A DNA stretch of 6,484 nucleotides from an uncultured bacterium. GTDB lineage: Bacteria > Actinomycetota > Coriobacteriia > Coriobacteriales > Coriobacteriaceae. Where the stretch lies: contig CAJMNP010000051.1 of assembly GCA_905214895.1 (NCBI GenBank), positions 1 to 6,484 of the forward strand. The letters are read 5' to 3'. Position numbers and translations under genes: made by a program. The notes beneath the pieces were generated by a model, which was given only the letters and a program-made list of their open reading frames with translations, was not told where the DNA came from and made no database searches. Positions 1 to 5,289 of the stretch are shown here, one piece after another (position 1 is the first letter of the stretch; each line of letters starts with the position of its first letter).

Positions 1-152
1 CGATGGAATGCAGCCGCGCGATGGACGAGGCTATGCTTTGCCGCGGCTTTGCCGGCGTGTATCCGGCGCCTGCACGCGCCGGGTTTGACTGGCGCGATGC
101 GATCTATGCGGCCGTTGTGGCGTTGCTCGTCGTGTTGTGCGCGGTGTTGTAG
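1..152 (+). CDS. ECF transporter T component (CbiQ/EcfT-like), 3' end only
   Basis: Only the last 49 codons are present, read from base 3 and ending in TAG at 150-152. The peptide contains AMLCRGF, which resembles the second conserved coupling motif (AMxxRGF/Y) of CbiQ/EcfT membrane proteins. In that family this motif sits in a cytoplasmic helix that docks into the ATPase subunit. After a short charged stretch (FDWRDAIY) the protein ends in one hydrophobic helix (AAVVALLVVLCAVL), as expected for the terminal transmembrane segment. The gene 44 bp downstream encodes the matching ATPase on the same strand, so the two are probably co-transcribed. The substrate cannot be told: the S component or CbiM/CbiN would be upstream of the window. 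Cobalt or nickel is a reasonable guess from the T-then-ATPase order, but biotin or another vitamin is possible. Confidence 0.75.
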   Translation, partial: MECSRAMDEAMLCRGFAGVYPAPARAGFDWRDAIYAAVVALLVVLCAVL

Positions 153-196
153 CGCGGACGGTCGAACTGTCGATGTGAGTAGGGAAGGGCGGCGTT

Positions 197-967
197 TTGG
201 CAAACGATACGAATAACGCGATGGGTGCGAGCGGTGCTGCCGGCGCCGAGGTCACGCCGCTCATCGAGTTTCGCGACGTGGTGTTTTCCTATGCGGGCCA
301 TACGGTGGTCGACGGCGTTTCATTGCGGGTGAACCGTGGGGAGCTCGTTGCTCTGCTTGGTCCTAACGGCTGCGGCAAGACGACGATCATGCGTCTTATC
401 AACGGCCTTGAGCTTGCGGACGCGGGTGCGTACCTGTTCGACGGGCATGCGGTTGATGCGGCGTTTCTAAAGGATTCCGCGGCTGCTCAGCGTTTTCATC
501 AGCGCGTGGGCTTTGTGTTCCAGAATGCCGATGCCCAGCTCTTTTGCGCTACGGTGGGCGAGGAAGTTGCTTTTGGTCCCGCGCAGATGGGGCTGCCGGC
601 AGATGAGCTCGAGCGCCGCGTGCGCGATGCCATGGAGCTGTTCCAGGTTGCCGATCTGGTCGATGCCTCGCCCTATCAGCTTTCGGGCGGGCAAAAGAAG
701 CGCGTGGCGCTGGCTGCGGTGGTCTCGATGAACCCCGATATCCTGGTGCTCGACGAGCCTACCAACGGACTTGACGAGGACTCGTGCGACATCGTGGTCA
801 ACTTTCTACTGGCCTATGTTGCTGCCGGCAAGACGGTCTTGATGAGCACGCATCATCAAGATTTGGTGCGGCGCCTGGGTGCCCGCGCCATCTATATCGA
901 TCGATATCACCATGTGGTCGAGGCGCCGGTGTCGTCGTATGGAACCGAGAGCGGCGCTGCGGAATAG
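197..967 (+). CDS. ECF transporter ATP-binding protein (CbiO/EcfA type)
   Basis: This 256-residue protein is the ATPase that powers an energy-coupling-factor importer at the inner face of the membrane. All ABC landmarks are visible: Walker A GPNGCGKT (55-62), Q-loop FQN (108-110), signature LSGGQKKR (162-169), Walker B ILVLDEPT (182-189), D-loop GLD (191-193) and H-switch STHH (His219). The segment QLFCATVGEEVAFGP after the Q-loop is typical of CbiO/EcfA ATPases rather than of general ABC proteins. The start is TTG at 197, chosen because a purine-rich GGGAAGGG lies 7-8 nt upstream. The alternative ATG at 221 lacks a ribosome-binding site, and the core fold begins only near residue 22. The gene follows the T component by 44 bp. 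A single ATPase beside the T component fits a dedicated (group I) system, where it would act as a homodimer. That assignment, and the substrate, are inferred. Confidence 0.93.
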   Translation: MANDTNNAMGASGAAGAEVTPLIEFRDVVFSYAGHTVVDGVSLRVNRGELVALLGPNGCGKTTIMRLINGLELADAGAYLFDGHAVDAAFLKDSAAAQRFHQRVGFVFQNADAQLFCATVGEEVAFGPAQMGLPADELERRVRDAMELFQVADLVDASPYQLSGGQKKRVALAAVVSMNPDILVLDEPTNGLDEDSCDIVVNFLLAYVAAGKTVLMSTHHQDLVRRLGARAIYIDRYHHVVEAPVSSYGTESGAAE

Positions 968-987
968 TTGCTGCGTAGAGCGTGCGT

Positions 988-1009
988 AGCCGCCCGCGCG
1001 GCTTTGCCG
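988..1009 (+). terminator. Possible weak terminator after the ECF ATPase gene
   Basis: A perfect 6-bp stem AGCCGC (988-993) / GCGGCT (998-1003) with a 4-nt loop lies 21 bp after the ATPase stop codon. Only two T residues follow before TTGCCG turns GC-rich, so it would be inefficient at best. It may simply be a chance GC-rich hairpin. Confidence 0.25.
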
Positions 1010-1012
1010 TGA

Positions 1013-1021
1013 TGGTATAGT
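1013..1021 (+). promoter_or_regulatory. Possible extended -10 promoter for the phospholipase C-like gene
   Basis: TGGTATAGT (1013-1021) matches an extended -10 element, TGn followed by TATAGT, with 5 of 6 bases of the -10 consensus. No convincing -35 lies 16-18 bp upstream, which extended -10 promoters tolerate. Transcription would start near 1028. That leaves about 19 nt before ATG 1047 and only about 7 nt before ATG 1035, which supports 1047 as the start. Confidence 0.35.
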
Positions 1022-1046
1022 TATCCAGGTTTTTATGGGGGTGGCT

Positions 1047-1895
1047 ATGCCAAGCTGGAACATTCATATCGCTCAGACGGAGCGTTTGCTGGAGCGCACC
1101 GGTGCGCTTGCCAATAGCGTGCGCGATCGCAATGCCTTTTTGTTTGGCTGCGTGGTTCCGGATATCTTCGTGGGCTATATGGTCCCTGGCATCGCCGATC
1201 CCATCCCGTATCGCATCACGCATTTTGCCAAGCCCGAGCCTATCCCTAAGCCGCGCGAGCACGAGTTCTGGGATACCTATGTGGCACCGTTGCTTAAAAG
1301 TTCGCCCACCGGTGCGCCAGCCGTGGCGACCTCGATTATCGAGGAACGCGAGCGACTGAACCGCGTGCACTATCCCCAGCGCTACAAGGATGCCGAACCG
1401 GTTGCCGGTCCCGGCGCTAGTGAGTTCTCGCTTGCGTCCGAAGATGTGGCGCAGTCGCTGCTCGATTTAACGCTGGGCGTCTGGTCGCATCTGGTGGCCG
1501 ACACGGTATGGAACACGCGTGTGAACCAGTATCTGGAGGCGCACGGCGGCAAGCCGTGTGAGGAGTTCCGCATTAAAAAGCAAGGCGACTTTGACTGGTT
1601 TGGCAAGACGCTGGGCATTGTTTCCATCCCGCGTGCGACCGATCGCCTGTATACCGCTGCGACGCGTTTTGGGCAGTATCCCATACATAAGGAGTATGTG
1701 CTCAAGACCATCGGCGTCATGCACGAGATTGTACGCGAAAACCCCGGCGAGCCCGATCATCCGCCGTATCGCCTACTAACCGAGGAGTTTTTCGATGCAA
1801 CGTTTACCGAGGTCATCGAGCTGACCGAGGCAGGCTTTGCCGCCCGCGTCGCATCACCCGGTGTGCCTGCTCTGCCTCTGATCGCTAGCTGCTAG
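1047..1895 (+). CDS. Zinc-dependent phospholipase C-like protein (S1/P1-nuclease-like fold)
   Basis: This 282-residue protein resembles the bacterial zinc-dependent phospholipase C family. The N-terminus MPSWNIH matches the MPSW/Y-x-x-H openings I associate with this family. Candidate metal ligands appear in the expected order: His7, Asp39 (VVPDIFVGY), His59 (ITHF), then His148 and Asp152 in GVWSHLVADTVWN. No signal peptide or membrane segment is visible, so unlike secreted clostridial phospholipases it should stay in the cytoplasm. Its substrate is unknown, and 'phospholipase' describes the fold rather than a proven activity. ATG 1047 is preferred because GGGGG (1037-1041) lies 5 nt before it. 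ATG 1035 is in frame, would add MGVA, and has no ribosome-binding site. The gene ends in TAG inside a CTAG shared with the convergent gene. It may be expressed apart from the ECF genes. Confidence 0.72.
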   Translation: MPSWNIHIAQTERLLERTGALANSVRDRNAFLFGCVVPDIFVGYMVPGIADPIPYRITHFAKPEPIPKPREHEFWDTYVAPLLKSSPTGAPAVATSIIEERERLNRVHYPQRYKDAEPVAGPGASEFSLASEDVAQSLLDLTLGVWSHLVADTVWNTRVNQYLEAHGGKPCEEFRIKKQGDFDWFGKTLGIVSIPRATDRLYTAATRFGQYPIHKEYVLKTIGVMHEIVRENPGEPDHPPYRLLTEEFFDATFTEVIELTEAGFAARVASPGVPALPLIASC

Positions 1896-2965
1896 CTGGC
1901 CGGCTTGACGGCGAACAGCTCATCCCAATCGACCAATAGCTCCCGTCGCAGGGCATCTTCGGTGGCGCGTTCCTGATCGGTCTTTGGGATGTAGGGAAGC
2001 CCCGCCTTTTTATGGATGAGTTCGGCGATGTTGTTAAAGCTCTTCGTGTCCTTGATTTGCTCATAGGTTATCTGGATAACATCATAGCCCATGCTGGTGA
2101 GGGCGGTGGTGCGCTCGGCATCGGAGAGACTTGCGGCTTCGCCATCGTGGGCGGAGCGGCCTTGGCATTCCAAGATGACGCCCATGCTGTTGGTGTTGCT
2201 CTCGATGAGGATGTCGGCGTAGCAGCAGGTTTTGTCATACAGTGAGCGCGCGGCGTCGCTGAGTGGGATGCGCACGTTATTGGTGATGTCGATGCCCAAG
2301 CCGCCCTCGTCGCGGGGGAGCGAGGCGAGCATGGAGGTCTGTACTTCGAAGGGCGAGGCGGTCTGCCCTGTCATGTGCTCGGCCGCCCAGCGCAGTTGTT
2401 TAACGCCGCGCAGGCCTGCGGCCTGCTTGGCGAACGCGGCGATATCCGCTGCGGAAAAAAGCGGTGGGCGCTTCCACAAGTTGGTGCCATTGCCGTTGAC
2501 ATCGTTAACTCGCTCCCAGCCGCAGTTGGGTGGAATGAGTTTAAGCGAAATAGCTTCATCAAGTTGTTGTTGCGTTCGCTCGCAGGGCTTAAACACTGCA
2601 AAGGAGCCGCACATCTCGTAGCAAGCCATGAGTAGCTGGTTGCGGGAGACCTGCGTAGCAAGGCTGAGCAGCGTGAACTCCGGTGAAGTGACATCAAATC
2701 CATGTTCAGTCTGCCTAAACGACCCAGGAGGCGGCTCTTGAGTCAGGAGGTGCGATTTAAACAGGCTTCGCGATCCGGATTGTGCCCGAGTGAATACAAG
2801 CCTGTGAAGCGGTGCGTGAAGCAAGTCTTTTACAACTGCATGACTTACGAGGCCGCAACATCTGCGATCCATATTGCCAAGGCTAATGGCGGGGTAAAGG
2901 CCTAATACCTGCGGCGGGATACGGTAATAGTAAAAAGCGGATTGACCACATAGCGTCAGGTCCAT
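1892..2965 (-). CDS. Orphan protein: AbiEi-like N-terminal region plus DUF559/Vsr-like PD-(D/E)XK fold
   Basis: This 357-residue protein has no firmly recognised name. Its N-terminal half has LVSHAVV, LHRLVFTR, PPGSF and TSPEFTLLSLA followed by a Cys-Gly pair. This order resembles AbiEi-type antitoxin/regulator proteins that precede nuclease-like domains. Near the C-terminus, YADILIES (249-256), then GVILECQGRSAH (262-273), then SDAERTTAL (281-289) and GYDVIQITYEQI fit the D...ExQ...D..R pattern of DUF559/Vsr-type PD-(D/E)XK folds. A Gln replaces the usual catalytic Lys, so activity is uncertain. I believe related proteins recur in Coriobacteriia, but cannot verify this. Start: ATG 2965 has GGAGG (2975-2971) 5 nt upstream. 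The frame is open back to ATG 3085, but that has no ribosome-binding site and would translate an inverted-repeat arm. GC looks lower than in flanking genes, suggesting accessory DNA. Confidence 0.7.
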   Translation of the reverse strand: MDLTLCGQSAFYYYRIPPQVLGLYPAISLGNMDRRCCGLVSHAVVKDLLHAPLHRLVFTRAQSGSRSLFKSHLLTQEPPPGSFRQTEHGFDVTSPEFTLLSLATQVSRNQLLMACYEMCGSFAVFKPCERTQQQLDEAISLKLIPPNCGWERVNDVNGNGTNLWKRPPLFSAADIAAFAKQAAGLRGVKQLRWAAEHMTGQTASPFEVQTSMLASLPRDEGGLGIDITNNVRIPLSDAARSLYDKTCCYADILIESNTNSMGVILECQGRSAHDGEAASLSDAERTTALTSMGYDVIQITYEQIKDTKSFNNIAELIHKKAGLPYIPKTDQERATEDALRRELLVDWDELFAVKPAS

Positions 2966-3016
2966 GACGTCCTCCAGGTCGAAATGTGCTTTTGGACCGT
3001 GCGATGCCAGCGTCAA

Positions 3017-3144
3017 TTCGGAAGTATGCGGCAAAATCTGAACCCTGTGAGCAGACCTGGCTTTTGAGCCTAGTTTATCAGGCATTTTGTTGCGAAAAAA
3101 CGGGGTGTGCTCAGAGGTCTCAGAATTTGCCGCATACTTCCGAA
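3017..3144. repeat. Long inverted repeat upstream of the orphan nuclease-like gene
   Basis: The arm TTCGGAAGTATGCGGCAAA (3017-3035) is the exact reverse complement of 3126-3144 (19 bp). Pairing continues inward imperfectly: 3037-3057 matches the reverse complement of 3104-3124 at 17 of 21 positions. The whole arm is therefore 41 nt with 36 matches, around a 46-nt centre (3058-3103). It ends about 50 bp before the preferred start of the orphan gene. It could be an operator-like palindrome, a structured 5' leader RNA, or a copy of a dispersed palindromic element. The five differences between arms could be degenerating pairs or part of the design. Confidence 0.8.
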
Positions 3145-3320
3145 AACCAGGTCGATTTGGTTCTTGCTAAAACGATTTAGCAGCGTTGGATAAGGTGTGG
3201 GCTTGCCACCGGGCGAACACTTTTAGCGCTTGGGACTTTATTTTTTTGGACTCGAAGGGTGGATTTCGCGCTTTTGGTAAAGAAATGAGTGCGTGTTTTG
3301 CCGTGCGCCGACATTGGCAC
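3145..3320. other. Non-coding stretch between the inverted repeat and the pyk terminator
   Basis: I see no credible gene here on either strand. The one clear structure is a 7-bp perfect hairpin, TGCTAAA (3165-3171) / TTTAGCA (3176-3182) with loop ACGA. It has no following T-run on either strand. An AT-rich run at 3236-3247 could belong to a promoter for the leftward orphan gene, but I could not fit a convincing -35/-10 pair. Confidence 0.5.
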
Positions 3321-3359
3321 AGAAAAAGGGCCCGGAAGGCAAAGCCTTCCGGGCCCTTT
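3321..3359 (-). terminator. Intrinsic terminator of pyk
   Basis: A perfect 16-bp stem, 3325-3340 paired with 3344-3359, closes a 3-nt loop and contains GGGCCC and GGAAGGC blocks. Read on the minus strand, the hairpin runs into five T residues (3327-3323), three of them inside the stem. It lies 28 bp after the pyk stop codon. On the plus strand only three T residues follow, all inside the stem, so it is mainly a minus-strand terminator. Confidence 0.92.
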
Positions 3360-3387
3360 GCAATGCAAATATGCTTGCAAGTACGAC

Positions 3388-4848
3388 TTAGCGCACCTGA
3401 GCGACGTAAGCGACGTTGGTCGAGGAGACCTTGTCCTCGAGCTGGACGCTCATGCGGGGATCGCCGGCGGTAGCGACGGTCAAATCGCCAGCCTCGACGT
3501 AGCCGAGCTCCTTAGCGGTCTCGATCGCCTTGACGATCGTGCCGTTGACGGTGCCCTGGGTAATCTCTGCCTGGTGCGGGATGACGCCCCAGTACATGAT
3601 CATCTGCTGGACGGCCCACTCGTGACGGGAGAACGCGCAGATCGGCATGTTGGGACGGAAGTGCGAGATCAGGCGAGCGGTACGACCGGTGGTCGTCGGC
3701 ACGGTGATGCACTTGGCGCCAACGGTGGTGGCCATGTTCACAGCGGACATACCCACAACGTTGTTGACAACGCGGGTGCCGTGAGCGTCGGCCGGAACCT
3801 CGAGCGGAGCGTGGGCCGGGAGGTACTTCTCGGTCTCGAGAGCAATGCTGGCCTGCATCTTGACGGCCTCAACCGGGTACTTACCGGCAGCGGACTCGCC
3901 GGACAGCATAACGGCGTCGGTGCCGTCGTAGATGGCGTTAGCAACGTCGGCAACCTCGGCGCGCGTCGGGCGCGGGTTCTGCTGCATGGAGTCGAGCATC
4001 TGCGTAGCGGTGATAACGGGCTTGTAGGCCGCGTTGCACTTGGCGATGATCTCCTTCTGGATGTGGGGAACGAGCTCGGGCTTGATCTCGATGCCCAGGT
4101 CGCCACGGGCGACCATGATGCCGTCGGAAGCCTCGAGAATCTCGTCGAAGTTCTCGACGCCCAGGGCGCACTCGATCTTCGGGAAGATCGTCACGTGCTC
4201 GCCACCGTTCTCGCGGCAAAGCTCGCGGATGCCGCGGACGGACTCGCCGTCACGGATGAAGGAAGCGGCGATGTAGTCGATGTTCTCGGTCAGGCCAAAG
4301 AGGATGTCCTGACGATCGCGCTCGGTGATGGCAGGCAGCGAGATGTTGACGTTGGGCATGTTGACGCCCTTGCGCTCGCCGATCAGGCCGTCGTTCTTGA
4401 CGACGCAGGTCATGTCCTGGCCGTCGACGGACTCGACCTCGAGGGCAACCAGGCCGTCATCGATCAGGATGAGGGAGCCCTTCTCGACCTCGGAGGGCAG
4501 AGCCAGGTAGTCGAGGGAGATGTGCTCAGCGGTGCCGTGGAAATCCTCGGACGTGGGCTGAGCGGTGACGACGATCTTGTCGCCGGTCTTGACGGCAACC
4601 TTCTTGCCATCGACCAAAAGGCCGGTGCGGACCTCGGGGCCCTTGGTGTCGAGCAGGATGCCGACGGGCATGCCGAGCTCCTTGGAAATACGGCGGACGC
4701 GCTCGATGCGACCGTGGTGCTCGTCGTAGGAGCCGTGCGAGAAGTTAAAACGGGCGACGTTCATGCCCGCCTTGATCATCTCGCGGATGGTCTCGTCGCT
4801 ATCGCAGGCGGGACCCATGGTGCATACAATCTTAGTGCGCTTGTACAT
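3388..4848 (-). CDS. pyk: Pyruvate kinase
   Basis: This glycolytic enzyme transfers phosphate from phosphoenolpyruvate to ADP, giving pyruvate and ATP in the cytoplasm. The 486-residue sequence carries the whole family signature: KIVCTMGPA (6-14), ARFNFSHG (32-39), LLDTKGPEVRTG (65-76), IDDGL (129-133), the active-site segment IFPKIE with Lys224 and Glu226, MVARGDLG (245-252), ITATQMLDSM (279-288) and RPTRAEVADVANAIYDGTDA (293-312). A normal C-terminal allosteric domain follows (HGTRVVNNVVGMSAVNMA through TGRTARLISHFRP). The length is that of single-chain bacterial enzymes without the extra PEP-utiliser domain some carry. ATG 4848 is preceded by GGAGG (4858-4854) at 5 nt. Codon choice is strongly GC-ending and restricted, as in highly expressed genes. 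The gene is transcribed alone, with its own promoter and terminator. Its bias also creates a long spurious open frame on the opposite strand. Confidence 0.98.
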   Translation of the reverse strand: MYKRTKIVCTMGPACDSDETIREMIKAGMNVARFNFSHGSYDEHHGRIERVRRISKELGMPVGILLDTKGPEVRTGLLVDGKKVAVKTGDKIVVTAQPTSEDFHGTAEHISLDYLALPSEVEKGSLILIDDGLVALEVESVDGQDMTCVVKNDGLIGERKGVNMPNVNISLPAITERDRQDILFGLTENIDYIAASFIRDGESVRGIRELCRENGGEHVTIFPKIECALGVENFDEILEASDGIMVARGDLGIEIKPELVPHIQKEIIAKCNAAYKPVITATQMLDSMQQNPRPTRAEVADVANAIYDGTDAVMLSGESAAGKYPVEAVKMQASIALETEKYLPAHAPLEVPADAHGTRVVNNVVGMSAVNMATTVGAKCITVPTTTGRTARLISHFRPNMPICAFSRHEWAVQQMIMYWGVIPHQAEITQGTVNGTIVKAIETAKELGYVEAGDLTVATAGDPRMSVQLEDKVSSTNVAYVAQVR

Positions 4849-4911
4849 TCAGACCTCCATCTGACATCGTCTTGCGCTGATAGATAAACCATAAGAAATA
4901 AAACTGAGATG

Positions 4912-4917
4912 ATTATA
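4912..4917 (-). promoter_or_regulatory. pyk promoter, consensus -10 box
   Basis: A perfect TATAAT reads on the minus strand at 4917-4912, about 63 bp before the pyk start codon. The -35 is poor: GGGGTA at 17 bp spacing or TTGGGG at 19 bp. Transcription would begin near 4905, giving a leader of about 57 nt. The upstream A-tract DNA may compensate for the weak -35. Confidence 0.6.
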
Positions 4918-4940
4918 ACGAAATGGCGACCGAATACCCC

Positions 4941-5008
4941 AAAAAATCGACCGTACGCCGATTTAGAAGTTCATTTTTTAGTCAAAAAAGACTAAAGAAA
5001 AATTTTTA
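4941..5008. other. A-tract-rich DNA with an AT hairpin upstream of the pyk promoter
   Basis: The segment holds AAAAAA (4941-4946), TTTTTT (4974-4979), AAAAAA (4984-4989) and AAAAATTTTT (near 4999-5008). This is a sharp contrast with the GC-rich surroundings. A 7-bp perfect stem, TTTAGTC/GACTAAA, closes a six-A loop centred near 4986. It lies upstream of the pyk -10, so it may act as an UP-element or bent DNA. It has no terminator-like layout on either strand. Confidence 0.4.
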
Positions 5009-5011
5009 CCA

Positions 5012-5026
5012 AGCGGTCTTACCGCT
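5012..5026. other. Short perfect hairpin in the divergent intergenic region
   Basis: AGCGGT (5012-5017) and ACCGCT (5021-5026) pair perfectly around a 3-nt loop. It could be a short operator or a chance palindrome. The rest of 5027-5140 shows no gene and no structure I can defend. Confidence 0.3.
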
Positions 5027-5141
5027 GCTATCTGGGCGATATTTCAGTTTGATGATGCGCCGAAGAAAAAACGTTTTATCAATGTTGAACATCACACGGT
5101 CTGCATCGTTGCGAACGGACCCTATTTCCAAATGGATTGTT

Positions 5142-5171
5142 TTGGCTAGACCCGCCGCTTTGGGGTACCAT
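5142..5171 (+). promoter_or_regulatory. Candidate promoter of the P-type ATPase gene
   Basis: TTGGCT (5142-5147) and TACCAT (5166-5171) are spaced 18 bp apart, each matching 4 of 6 consensus bases. The predicted start, near 5177-5179, falls just before the first leader hairpin (5181). That coincidence is the main support. The leader would be about 110 nt long. Confidence 0.35.
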
Positions 5172-5180
5172 AGCTCCACT

Positions 5181-5280
5181 ATCAACTGCCGCTCAGCACG
5201 GCAGCCTTGATGAGCCCTTGCCCTTCTCCTGGGAATTATGATCGGGCATCAATCTGCTGAGTGGCCCGAATCCCAGGAGG
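5181..5280 (+). promoter_or_regulatory. Structured leader RNA sequestering the ATPase ribosome-binding site (riboswitch-like)
   Basis: Hairpin 1 has CTGCCG (5186-5191) / CGGCAG (5199-5204) extended by ATCAA (5181-5185) / TTGAT (5207-5211), with loop CTCAGCA (5192-5198). Hairpin 2 has CTCCTGGGA (5226-5234) paired over 9 bp with TCCCAGGAG (5271-5279). It continues with an inner helix TCGGGC (5242-5247) / GCCCGA (5264-5269) and a 16-nt loop. Its 3' strand contains the AGGAGG (5275-5280) of the ATPase gene. Loop 2 holds TGCTGAG (5255-5261), an exact complement of loop 1, allowing a 7-bp kissing interaction. An alternative helix, TTGATG..CCC (5207-5217) with GGGCATCAA (5244-5252), would open the hairpin 1 base and the inner helix of hairpin 2. 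The layout suggests translational control. I could not match it to yybP-ykoY, M-box, fluoride or other ion riboswitches by eye. Confidence 0.6.
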
Positions 5281-5289
5281 GGACTCTAT

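Noticed and set aside
798..1370. A 190-codon minus-strand open frame over the end of the ECF ATPase gene
   Set aside because: It lies antisense to two supported genes and its translation has no family features.
3017..3144. Reading the inverted repeat as insertion-sequence ends or a CRISPR unit
   Set aside because: The arms enclose only 46 nt with no transposase and no visible target duplication, and there is only one pair, not a regularly spaced array.
3289..4887. A 532-codon open frame on the plus strand across the pyruvate kinase gene
   Set aside because: It is the antisense shadow of pyk, produced by strong GC-ending codon bias. The translation is low-complexity (Asp, Gly, Leu, Val, His rich), while the minus strand carries all the pyruvate kinase motifs.
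4923..5210. A 95-codon plus-strand open frame in the pyk/ATPase intergenic region
   Set aside because: There is no ribosome-binding site before its ATG, no recognisable domain, base composition unlike the genes, and it overlaps the pyk promoter and the ATPase leader.
5181..5280. Assigning the ATPase leader to the yybP-ykoY manganese riboswitch
   Set aside because: The context fits, but I could not find the conserved GGGGAGUA-type and paired loop sequences of that class. A covariance-model search is needed to settle it.
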